Positions 1-6,473 of a stretch of DNA of 24,441 bases are shown here, piece by piece (position 1 is the stretch's first letter; each line of letters begins with the position of its first letter). This stretch comes from Longimicrobium sp. (GTDB lineage Bacteria; Gemmatimonadota; Gemmatimonadetes; Longimicrobiales; Longimicrobiaceae), in assembly GCA_030446945.1 (NCBI GenBank), contig JAUJMI010000002.1:1-24441 (forward strand), read 5' to 3'. The position numbers and the translations under genes were made by a program. The notes under the pieces were generated by a model. It was not told the DNA's origin and made no database searches. It saw only the letters and a list, made by a program, of their open reading frames with translations.

Positions 1-81
1 GGCTGCGTCGGGCGTCGCGGGGGAAAGCACGGGTAGCCCCGTGGGGCGGCCCCTACGAGGTCGCGGTGCGTGGGCGTGGGC

Positions 82-126
82 CGAGGTGGGGGAGAGGGCG
101 GGCGCGATGAATCGCGCCCCTACGGG
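82..126 (+). repeat. Dispersed repeat A, left copy (45 bp)
   Basis: This 45-bp stretch is the exact reverse complement of 6269-6313. It contains a GGTGGGGGAGAGGGCGGG part followed by the palindrome GCGCGATGAATCGCGC and then CCCTACGGG. The palindrome can form a short hairpin. Together with the right copy it brackets the GGT-fold, lipoprotein and tricorn genes in inverted orientation. Function unknown; it looks like a mobile or REP-type intergenic unit. Confidence 0.85.
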
Positions 127-159
127 ATGGGTGCTTGTAGCAGGGGTCGAGGTGGGGGA

Positions 160-265
160 GAGGGCGGGCAGACACGCAGGTGACACGCAGGTCTGCCCCT
201 ACGAGGCTTCGGTTGGAATGGCGGGCGGCAGTGCAGCGTCGGACACCGGCGCGACGAATCGCCCC
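160..265 (+). repeat. Dispersed repeat B, copy 1
   Basis: This stretch aligns over roughly 100 bp with the reverse complement of 20491-20592. Shared blocks are GAGGGCGGGCAGACACGCAGGT, CTGCCCC, GCGGGCGGC, GCGTCGG and GAATCGC, with scattered substitutions between them. Copy 1 carries an extra tandem duplication of an 11-mer at 171-192. The end of the unit resembles the GCGCGAT/ATCGCGC core of repeat A, so A and B may be parts of one composite element. Confidence 0.7.
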
Positions 266-305
266 TGCGAAGGCAGGGCGTGGCTGTCCCCTGTCCCCTC
301 CGCGG

Positions 306-340
306 TTCCCCATTCCCCATTCCCCATTCCCCATTCCCCC
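306..340 (+). repeat. Heptad tandem repeat (CCCCATT type)
   Basis: About four to five tandem copies of a 7-mer (CATTCCC) lie here, about 85 bp before the GGT-fold start codon. Similar degenerate heptads occur at 6197-6228, 16245-16354, 20423-20458 and 20757-20784. The form recalls the short tandemly repeated heptamers described in cyanobacteria, but relationship is not implied. Confidence 0.8.
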
Positions 341-423
341 GCTGTTCCCCCCTGGCCCTCGCGCCGCCAAACCGCTATTCGTCAAGCACACACGCACATC
401 ACCCAAGACGCGAGAAACACCTC

Positions 424-2301
424 ATGGCACTCGCCCGAGAGATCCGCAGGTCGGCCGGGGCGCTGCTGCTGGCGGCGCTGGCCGCGGCGCCGGCAGTGGC
501 GCAGGCGGGGCAGCGCACGGCCAAGCCCGTGCTGCACGGACGGCACTGGGTGGCGATCACCGGGAAGCCGCTCGCCGCCACCGCCGGCGCGGCGATGTTC
601 CACAAGGGCGGCAACGCGGTGGACGCGGCGTGCGCCATGCTCGCCGCCACCTCCACCATGTGGGACGTGCTGAGCTGGGGCGGCGAGACCCAGGCACTCA
701 TCTACAACCCGCGCACGGGGAAGGTGATCGGGATCAACGCCCTGGGCGTGGCTCCCACCGGCGCCACGCCGGCCTTCTTCCGCGCCCGCAACATGCCGTA
801 CCCGCCCGCGCACGGCCCGCTCTCCGCCGTCACGCCGGGGACGCCGGGCGGGCTGCTGGTGATGCTCGCCGAGTACGGCAAGCTGTCGCTGGCCGACGTG
901 CTGGCGCCCGCCATCCAGATGGCCGACGGCTACCCCATCGAGGCGCAGACCGCCAACAGCATCGAGCGCAACAAGGAGCGCATCCGCCAGTGGCGCTACT
1001 CGCGCTCCGTGATGCTGCCGCACGCGGGCGAGGCGCGCGAGGCGCCGCGGGCCGGCGAGATCTTCCGGCAGCCGGAGCTGGCCGCCACACTGCGCAAGCT
1101 GGTGGAGGCCGAGCAGACGGCGCTGCGGCAGGGGCGCAGCCGCAGGGAGGCGATCCAGGCCGCGTACGACCGCTTCTATCGCGGCGACATCGCGCGCGAG
1201 CTGGTGCGCGGCACGCAGGAGGAGGGCGGGCTCATCACCCTGCAGGACCTCGACCGCTGGCGCGTGCGCATCGAGGAGCCGGTATCCACCGGCTACAAGG
1301 GGATCCAGGTCTACAAGCTGACCCACTGGACGCAGGGTCCGGCGATGCTCCAGGCGCTCAACATCCTGGAGAACTTCGACCTCAAGTCGATGGGGTACAA
1401 CTCGCCGCGCTACATCCACACCCTGTACCAGGCGATGAACCTGGCCTTCGCCGACCGCGACTTCTACTACGGCGACCCCGCGTTCCCGCCCGAGGAGCCG
1501 ATCCGGGGGCTCCTCTCCAAGGAGTACGCGCGCCAGCGGAGCCGCCTCTTCAACCCGGAGCGCAACGACCCGCGGATCGGCCCCGGCGACCCGTACCCGT
1601 TCCAGGGCGGGCGCAACCCGTTCACGCGCGAGCTCCGCGAATGGAACACGCGCCGCCCCGTCGGCGACAGCATCTCCGCCCCGCCGCGCGCGTCGCTCCC
1701 CTTCACAGAGAGCTTCTACCTGGGCACCACCGCCATACAGACCGCCGACGCGGAGGGGTGGGTCGTGTCGGTGACGCCGAGCGGCGGGTGGGTGCCGGCG
1801 GTGATCGCGGGGCGCACCGGCGTGGGGCTCAGCCAGCGGATGCAGAGCTTCGTGCTGAACCCCGCCGAGGGCCCGTTCAACGTGGTGCAGCCCGGCAAGC
1901 AGCCGCGCGTGACGCTCACGCCCTCGATGGCGCTCAAGGACGGCAAGCCGTACCTCTCCTTCGCCGTGCAGGGCGGCGACAGCCAGGACCAGAACCTCCT
2001 GCAATACTTCCTGAACGTGGTGGAGTGGGGGATGAACGCGCAGGAAGCCGCCGAGGCCCCCAACATCAACTCGTTCCAGTTGCGCTCCTCCTTTGGGGGC
2101 CACGAGTCGCGCCCGGGCCGCATCCTCCTGGCCGAGAACACGCCGCCCGAAGTCCGCGCGCAGCTCCAGCGCATGGGCTACGAGTTGACCTTCGAAAAGA
2201 TCACCTCCGGCCCCATCAACGGCATCTTCTTCGACCGCGCCCACGGCACCTTTTGGGGCGGCTCCAGCATCCACGGGGAGGACTACGGAATCGCGTGGTG
2301 A
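424..2301 (+). CDS. Exported gamma-glutamyltransferase-fold Ntn-hydrolase
   Basis: The 625-aa product starts at an ATG followed by a signal peptide (MALAREIRRS, hydrophobic run 11-27, cleavage probably near AVAQA-GQ), so it should act outside the cytoplasm. The fold is that of gamma-glutamyltransferases (family T3): AVDAACAMLA near 65, TPGTPGGLL near 140, the self-cleavage and nucleophile site GTTAIQTADAEG with Thr435, and the oxyanion pair in VQGGDSQDQ. By hand alignment to E. coli GGT, the residues that hold the gamma-glutamyl group are changed: Arg114 becomes Leu107, Asn411 becomes a Gly near 455, and Asp433 becomes Ser475. The enzyme is therefore probably an autoprocessed amidase or acylase of other specificity. 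An in-frame ATG at 280 would put repeat sequence in the protein, so the later start is preferred. A 16-bp hairpin follows at 2350. Confidence 0.9.
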   Translation: MALAREIRRSAGALLLAALAAAPAVAQAGQRTAKPVLHGRHWVAITGKPLAATAGAAMFHKGGNAVDAACAMLAATSTMWDVLSWGGETQALIYNPRTGKVIGINALGVAPTGATPAFFRARNMPYPPAHGPLSAVTPGTPGGLLVMLAEYGKLSLADVLAPAIQMADGYPIEAQTANSIERNKERIRQWRYSRSVMLPHAGEAREAPRAGEIFRQPELAATLRKLVEAEQTALRQGRSRREAIQAAYDRFYRGDIARELVRGTQEEGGLITLQDLDRWRVRIEEPVSTGYKGIQVYKLTHWTQGPAMLQALNILENFDLKSMGYNSPRYIHTLYQAMNLAFADRDFYYGDPAFPPEEPIRGLLSKEYARQRSRLFNPERNDPRIGPGDPYPFQGGRNPFTRELREWNTRRPVGDSISAPPRASLPFTESFYLGTTAIQTADAEGWVVSVTPSGGWVPAVIAGRTGVGLSQRMQSFVLNPAEGPFNVVQPGKQPRVTLTPSMALKDGKPYLSFAVQGGDSQDQNLLQYFLNVVEWGMNAQEAAEAPNINSFQLRSSFGGHESRPGRILLAENTPPEVRAQLQRMGYELTFEKITSGPINGIFFDRAHGTFWGGSSIHGEDYGIAW

Positions 2302-2305
2302 GGGA

Positions 2306-2329
2306 AGTGCGTTAGTGCGTTAGTGCGCC
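2306..2329. repeat. Short octamer tandem repeat AGTGCGTT
   Basis: Three tandem units of AGTGCGTT (the last ends CC) sit just after the stop codon of the GGT-fold gene. This is intergenic simple repeat between the gene and the terminator hairpin. No function can be assigned. Confidence 0.75.
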
Positions 2330-2349
2330 GGGGTTCATGCATCCGGCAA

Positions 2350-2386
2350 AGAGCGGCTCCCGGCGCAGGTCGCCGGGAGCCGCTCT
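2350..2386. terminator. Bidirectional-type hairpin terminator between convergent genes
   Basis: A perfect 16-bp GC-rich stem (2350-2365 with 2371-2386) closes a 5-nt loop CAGGT. It lies between the convergent GGT-fold gene (+) and the small lipoprotein gene (-). Reading the minus strand, the stem is followed by TTTGCC, giving a weak U-tract for the lipoprotein transcript; on the plus strand no U-tract follows. Confidence 0.75.
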
Positions 2387-2412
2387 GAACAGGCTGCGAC
2401 CGTGCGCCTGCT

Positions 2413-2820
2413 TTACGGCTCCAGGCCCCCGCCACCGGTGCTCTTGGCGTAGCAGACGAAGGTGCCGCTCGCCGTCGCGGTCGCGCCAGCCGCATCGCGT
2501 ACCGTGATGCTGACGGGATAGCTGTCGGTGCACACGCCCTGGATGTACGAGCTGTCGGGACCATCCGACTGGTAGCTGACGATGACGTCCCAGTCGTACG
2601 TATTGCCGCCCGCGCCCCCGCTCGTCTCGGCGTAGCACTCCGTCTCGTTGTAGTAGAGGCCGCCTCCCCCGATGTCTTGACAGAACAGGCTGGTGACGGT
2701 CAGGGCCGAGCTGGTGCTGAACGCCGGCCCGCGCGCCGGCTGCGGCTGCGTGGGCGAGTCGCCGCAGGCCGCGAGCGCCAGCGCGACGGCAGCGGCCGAC
2801 AGGGTGAAGACGTGCCGCAG
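2413..2820 (-). CDS. Small lipoprotein with PKD/Ig-like domain, CTG start
   Basis: This 135-aa frame has no ATG, GTG or TTG before its upstream in-frame stop at 2890-2892, so automatic callers can miss it. The only NTG start is CTG at 2818-2820, placed 5 nt after a perfect AGGAGG. Read from there the product begins MRHVFTLSAAA and carries a textbook lipobox, LALAAC, with the lipidated Cys at residue 19, then GDSPTQPQP as a linker. The C-terminal part (YDWDV near 75, then SITVRDAAGATATASGTF near 115) looks like a PKD or Ig-like beta-sandwich, with four more Cys that could form disulfides. It should be anchored in a membrane facing the periplasm. Partner and role are unknown. The competing frame on the same strand is Arg-rich and lacks any domain signal. 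Confidence 0.75.
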   Translation of the reverse strand: MRHVFTLSAAAVALALAACGDSPTQPQPARGPAFSTSSALTVTSLFCQDIGGGGLYYNETECYAETSGGAGGNTYDWDVIVSYQSDGPDSSYIQGVCTDSYPVSITVRDAAGATATASGTFVCYAKSTGGGGLEP

Positions 2821-2825
2821 GGAGG

Positions 2826-2831
2826 CCTCCT
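2826..2831 (-). promoter_or_regulatory. Shine-Dalgarno AGGAGG fixing the CTG start
   Basis: On the minus strand AGGAGG is followed by five bases and then CTG. This perfect Shine-Dalgarno at ideal spacing is the main reason to accept the CTG start of the small lipoprotein. The site is part of a palindrome GGAGGCCTCC, which could modestly fold. Confidence 0.65.
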
Positions 2832-3015
2832 CTGCTTGGGTGGGTGGAAGGCGCGCGGACGAGCGACACTCTTCCGTATTAACTGTCGTTTAAGGGTAGT
2901 GCGGATCGGCGCAGCGTGCAAGCCCTCCGCACGGCCGAGCTCCGCGAGCCTTGCAGAGGCGCGCGGCGCAGTGGTACCCTACCCCGGACGTTTACAGCCA
3001 CCCCGGTTCTCAGCC

Positions 3016-6000
3016 ATGCGACTTCCTTTCGCGCTCGCCGCGCTCCTTTTCACCGCGAACGCGCAGCCGGCGCCCAGTCCCTCGTTCGCCGAGCCCTCGC
3101 TGTCGCCGGACGGGCGCGAGATCGCCTTCACCTCCGGCGGCGACATCTGGACGGTGCCCGCGGGGGGCGGCGAGGCGCGCCTCCTGGTCTCGCATCCCGC
3201 CACCGAGTCGCGCCCCGTGTACTCGCCGGATGGGCGGCGGGTGGCGTTCGTCTCCACGCGCACCGGGAACGGGGACGTCTACGTGCTCGACTTCGCCTCC
3301 GGCGATGTGGGCCGAATCACCTGGGACGATGCCAACGACCAGCTGGACGGCTGGTCGCGCGACGGGCGCTGGCTGTACTTCAGCAGCACCAGCCGCGACA
3401 TCGCCGGGATGAACGACGTCTACCGCGTGAGCGCGTCCGGCGGCACGCCCATGCGCGTGGCGGCGGACCGGTACACGAACGAGTTCTTTGCGGCTCCGGC
3501 GCCGGGGGACTCGGTGCTGGCGATTACGGCCCGCGGCATCTCGTCGGCGCAGTGGTGGCGGCTGGGGAGCAGCCACATCGACCAGTCGGAGATCTGGCTG
3601 GTGCGCCCCGCGAGCGGCTCCGCGCCGCCGCGCTACAAGCAGGGAACGCAGGGCGGCGCGCGGGAGCTGTGGCCGGCGTGGAGCCCGGACGGGCGCACCC
3701 TCTACTACGCGTCGGACCGCGGCGGAGCGCAGAACCTGTGGGCACACCCGCTGGGCGGCGCGCCGCGGCAGCTCACGCGCTTCCGCGACGGGCGCGTGCT
3801 CTGGCCCAGCATCTCGGCCGACGGGCGCACCATCGTCTTCGAGCGCGACTTCCGCATCTGGTCGCTGGACGTGGCGAGCGGGCGCGCGGCGGAGGTGCCC
3901 ATCGTGCGCCGCGGCACTCCGGCGGTCCCCGCCACCGAGCGCCTGGTGCTCAACGACGGGATCCGGGAGCTCGCCCTCTCTCCGGACGGGAAGAAGGTCG
4001 CTTTCGTGGTGCACGGCGAGGTCTTCTCCGCCGCCAGCAGGGAGCCGGGCGACGTGCCCCGCGTCACCACCACGCCGGAGGCGGAGTCGCAGATCACCTG
4101 GGCCCCGGACAGCCGCCGCCTGGCGTACGTCTCGCTGCGCGACGGCACCTCCGCCATCTACCTCTACGACTTCGGCACCGGCGCGGAGACCCGCCTGACG
4201 AACTCGGACGCGGGAGAGCATTCTCCGCACTTCTCCCCCGACGGCAGGTCACTGGCCTTCGTGCGCGGCGGAACGGAGCTGCGGGTGCTGGATCTCGCCA
4301 CGCGGCGGGAACGCATGCTGGCCACCGGGGCGCTGGAGAGGCCGCCGCTCACCTCCGACCGCTCCATCGCCTGGTCGCCCGACGGGGAATGGATCGCGTA
4401 CTCGGCGGCGGGGGAGCGGCTCTTCCGCAACGTCCACGTGGTGCCGGCGGCGGGAGGCCCCAGCCGCCCCGTCTCGTTCCTGGCCAATTCCTCCACGGGA
4501 AACACCATCTCGTGGGGCCGGGACGGCACCTTCCTCCTCTTCGAGAGCGGCCAGCGCACGGAGCGCTTCCAGCTCGCGCGGGTGGACCTGGTCCCGCGCA
4601 CGCCGCGCTTCCGCGAAGACCAGTTCCGCGACCTCTTCCAGCAGGAGAACCCGCGCAACCCCACGCCCCCGGCCGATTCCGCCGCCCGCCCTAGGCGCGA
4701 TTCCGCGGCGGCTCCGGCGGGTGGCCGACGCATCGCCTTCGAGGAGATCCGGCGCCGCCTCTCGCTCCTGCCGGTGGGGGTGGACGTGGGCTACCAGGCG
4801 ATCAGCCCTGACGGCAAGCAGGTGCTGCTGATCGCGGGAGCGGCGGGGCAGCAGAACCTCTACCTCTACTCGCTGGACGAGCTTTCGCGCGAGGAGCCGG
4901 TGGCGCGGCAGATCACCTCCACCTCAGGGGCCAAAGGCGACGCCTTCTGGTCGCCCGACGGCAGGGAGATCTACTACCTGGATGCGGGGCGCATCCACTC
5001 CGTGACGGTGGCGAACCGCCAGGTGCGGCCGGTCGCCGTCGCGGCGGAGATGGAGGTGGACTTCGCGCGGGAGAAGAGGGCGGTGTTCGAGCAGGCGTGG
5101 AGCTACCTGCGCGACCACTTTTATGACGAGGGCTTCCACGGCGCGGACTGGAGCGCCGTGCGCGCCCGCTATGCGCCGCATGCCGCGGGCGCCCGCACTC
5201 CGGACGAGCTGCGCCGCGTGCTGCAGCTCATGGCGGGCGAGCTCAACGCCTCGCACCTGGGCGTGAACCCGCCCGCGGGCTCGAGCACTCCCTCCACGGG
5301 CCGCCTGGGGCTCTTCTGGGACGCCGCCGAGTACGAGCGCTCCGGCCGGCTGCGGGTCTCCGAGGTCATCCCGCTTGGCCCGGCGGACGTTGCGGGCGGC
5401 ATCGAGCCCGGCGACTACCTGCTGCGGGTGGAGGGCGAGGCCATCACGCCGCGCACCAACCTGGACCAGCTCCTCGCTTTCCGCATCGGGCGCCGCACGG
5501 TGCTGCGGGTGGCCTCGCGGGGCGGCGCCGAGCGCGACGTGGTGGTGCGCCCGGTGAACGCGGCGACGGAGAAGGGGCTCCTGTACCGCGAGTGGGTGGA
5601 GGGGAACCGGCGTTACGTGGAGCGCGCCAGCGGCGGGCGGCTGGGCTACGTGCACATGTTCGACATGTCCGAGGGCTCGCTCGCGCAGCTCTATCTGGAC
5701 CTGGACGCCGAGAACCACGGCCGCGAAGGCGTGGTGATCGACCTGCGCAACAACAACGGCGGCTTCGTGAACGTGTACGCCACGGACGTCTTCGCGCGCC
5801 GCCCGTACCTCACCATGACGCCGCGCGGCATGCGCTCCGCCCCCGCGCGCGGCCAGCTGGGGCAGCGCGCGCTGGAGCGCCCCACCGTCCTCGTCGTCAA
5901 CCGCCACTCCCTCTCGGACGCGGAAGACTTCACCGAGGGCTACCGTACCCTGGGTCTGGGCCAGGTGGTGGGCGAGCCGACGGCGGGGTGGATCGTCTTC

Positions 6001-6198
6001 ACCTGGAACGTGCCGCTGGTGGACGGCTCCATCGTGCGGCTCCCCCGCTCGCGCATCACCGACAACCGCGGGCAGAACATGGAGCTCAACCCGCGCCCCG
6101 TGGACGTTCGCTCGCAGCGCGCCCTCGGAGAAAGCTACCTGCAGCGGGACACGCAGTTGGACGCGGCGGTGCGGACGCTGTTGGGCGCGGCGCGGTAG
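3016..6198 (+). CDS. Exported tricorn-type S41 protease with beta-propellers and PDZ
   Basis: The 1060-aa product begins with a short signal peptide (MRLPFALAALLFTANA), so unlike archaeal tricorn it is probably periplasmic. Residues about 25-680 are PD40/TolB-like propeller blades, with repeated SPDGRxxAF or SPDGRxxY motifs. A tricorn core domain (near 685-760) holds Ser746-His747 in the motif GELNASHLGV. A PDZ domain follows (about 762-848). The S41 catalytic domain has HSLSDAED with nucleophile Ser967 and Asp968, and NMELNPRP with Glu1023. These match the Ser745, His746, Ser965, Asp966 and Glu1023 tetrad region of Thermoplasma tricorn almost number for number. It should cleave peptides entering through the propellers. 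The frame extends upstream of 3016, but only this ATG gives a signal peptide. The nearest neighbour is divergent. Confidence 0.93.
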   Translation: MRLPFALAALLFTANAQPAPSPSFAEPSLSPDGREIAFTSGGDIWTVPAGGGEARLLVSHPATESRPVYSPDGRRVAFVSTRTGNGDVYVLDFASGDVGRITWDDANDQLDGWSRDGRWLYFSSTSRDIAGMNDVYRVSASGGTPMRVAADRYTNEFFAAPAPGDSVLAITARGISSAQWWRLGSSHIDQSEIWLVRPASGSAPPRYKQGTQGGARELWPAWSPDGRTLYYASDRGGAQNLWAHPLGGAPRQLTRFRDGRVLWPSISADGRTIVFERDFRIWSLDVASGRAAEVPIVRRGTPAVPATERLVLNDGIRELALSPDGKKVAFVVHGEVFSAASREPGDVPRVTTTPEAESQITWAPDSRRLAYVSLRDGTSAIYLYDFGTGAETRLTNSDAGEHSPHFSPDGRSLAFVRGGTELRVLDLATRRERMLATGALERPPLTSDRSIAWSPDGEWIAYSAAGERLFRNVHVVPAAGGPSRPVSFLANSSTGNTISWGRDGTFLLFESGQRTERFQLARVDLVPRTPRFREDQFRDLFQQENPRNPTPPADSAARPRRDSAAAPAGGRRIAFEEIRRRLSLLPVGVDVGYQAISPDGKQVLLIAGAAGQQNLYLYSLDELSREEPVARQITSTSGAKGDAFWSPDGREIYYLDAGRIHSVTVANRQVRPVAVAAEMEVDFAREKRAVFEQAWSYLRDHFYDEGFHGADWSAVRARYAPHAAGARTPDELRRVLQLMAGELNASHLGVNPPAGSSTPSTGRLGLFWDAAEYERSGRLRVSEVIPLGPADVAGGIEPGDYLLRVEGEAITPRTNLDQLLAFRIGRRTVLRVASRGGAERDVVVRPVNAATEKGLLYREWVEGNRRYVERASGGRLGYVHMFDMSEGSLAQLYLDLDAENHGREGVVIDLRNNNGGFVNVYATDVFARRPYLTMTPRGMRSAPARGQLGQRALERPTVLVVNRHSLSDAEDFTEGYRTLGLGQVVGEPTAGWIVFTWNVPLVDGSIVRLPRSRITDNRGQNMELNPRPVDVRSQRALGESYLQRDTQLDAAVRTLLGAAR

Positions 6199-6268
6199 GG
6201 GGAACAACGGGGAACCGGGAACGGGAGGTACGGCCCGCCGCGACAGATGTCGTGGCCGGCCGATGTGC

Positions 6269-6313
6269 CCCGTAGGGGCGCGATTCATCGCGCCCGCCCT
6301 CTCCCCCACCTCG
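6269..6313 (-). repeat. Dispersed repeat A, right copy (45 bp)
   Basis: Exact reverse complement of 82-126 over 45 bp. The match continues imperfectly on the outer side (GACCCC against GGGGTC near 140-149). It marks the right end of the segment carrying the three exported-protein genes. Confidence 0.85.
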
Positions 6314-6413
6314 ACCCCGTCCCGTTGCACCCAAATCGTAAGCCACCCCGCGTGGCTGCGCGTGCCCGCCCCCGCAAGGTTCCACTGCGGCTACGCACCA
6401 GCCCACGCAACCG

Positions 6414-6470
6414 CCCCTCCCCCATCAGTTTGGGGGAGGGGCAGCGAGGAACGAGCGGAGAGAGGGCCCC
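6414..6470 (+). repeat. Hairpin repeat C, solo copy
   Basis: The stem CCCCTCCCCCA (6414-6424) pairs with TGGGGGAGGGG (6431-6441) around a 6-nt loop, and is followed by the tail GCGAGGAACGAGCGG and a G-rich end running into GGCCCCC. Stem and tail are the same as in the two inverted repeats around the DUF559 gene (13505-13557, 13970-14022), while the loop differs. This copy ends only 3 bp from the stop codon of the 383-aa lipoprotein gene, so the hairpin may also act in 3'-end formation. Confidence 0.8.
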
Positions 6471-6473
6471 CGC

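Larger units (their letters stand above)
1..423. repeat. Repeat-filled intergenic region upstream of the GGT-fold gene
   Basis: No convincing coding sequence is visible here. The stretch contains a palindromic GCGCGAT-GA-ATCGCGC core followed by CCCTACGGG (82-126), a related unit around GCAGACACGCAGGT (160-265), an 11-bp tandem duplication GACACGCAGGT (171-181 and 182-192), and a heptad tract of CCCCATT type (306-340). Related units recur at 6269-6313 and 20491-20592. The open frames crossing it are Arg/Pro-rich and change composition at the repeat boundaries, as expected for translated repeats. A promoter for the downstream gene must lie near its right end, but I cannot point to clear -35 and -10 boxes. 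Confidence 0.75.
6199..6473. repeat. Repeat-filled gap between convergent genes
   Basis: This 275-bp gap separates the tricorn gene (+) from the 383-aa lipoprotein gene (-). It contains a degenerate GGGGAAC heptad tract beginning in the tricorn stop codon (6197-6228), the right copy of repeat A (6269-6313) and a copy of the hairpin repeat C (6414-6470). I see no coding sequence and no U-tailed terminator; the repeat hairpins may serve that purpose. Confidence 0.7.

Noticed and set aside
82..205. Possible CRISPR array from the recurring GGTGGGGGAGAGGGCGGG units
   Set aside because: Only two irregularly spaced units occur, with no uniform spacers and no cas genes.
41..673. Open frame overlapping the upstream gap and the start of the GGT-fold gene
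   Set aside because: The product is Arg/Pro/Trp-rich, runs through dispersed repeats and then out of frame through the GGT-fold gene; no domain or ribosome site supports it.
382..2274. Long antisense frame (630 codons) opposite the GGT-fold gene
   Set aside because: It is the antisense shadow expected in high-GC coding DNA, with no recognisable motif, while the sense strand encodes a full enzyme.
2312..2869. 185-codon minus-strand frame beginning at an ATG over the small lipoprotein
   Set aside because: The product is Arg/His-rich with no signal or domain and crosses the terminator hairpin; the shifted frame gives a lipobox and a PKD-like domain.
3010..4230. Antisense frame opposite the tricorn gene
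   Set aside because: Arg/Ala-rich shadow without family features; the sense frame has intact propeller and protease motifs.
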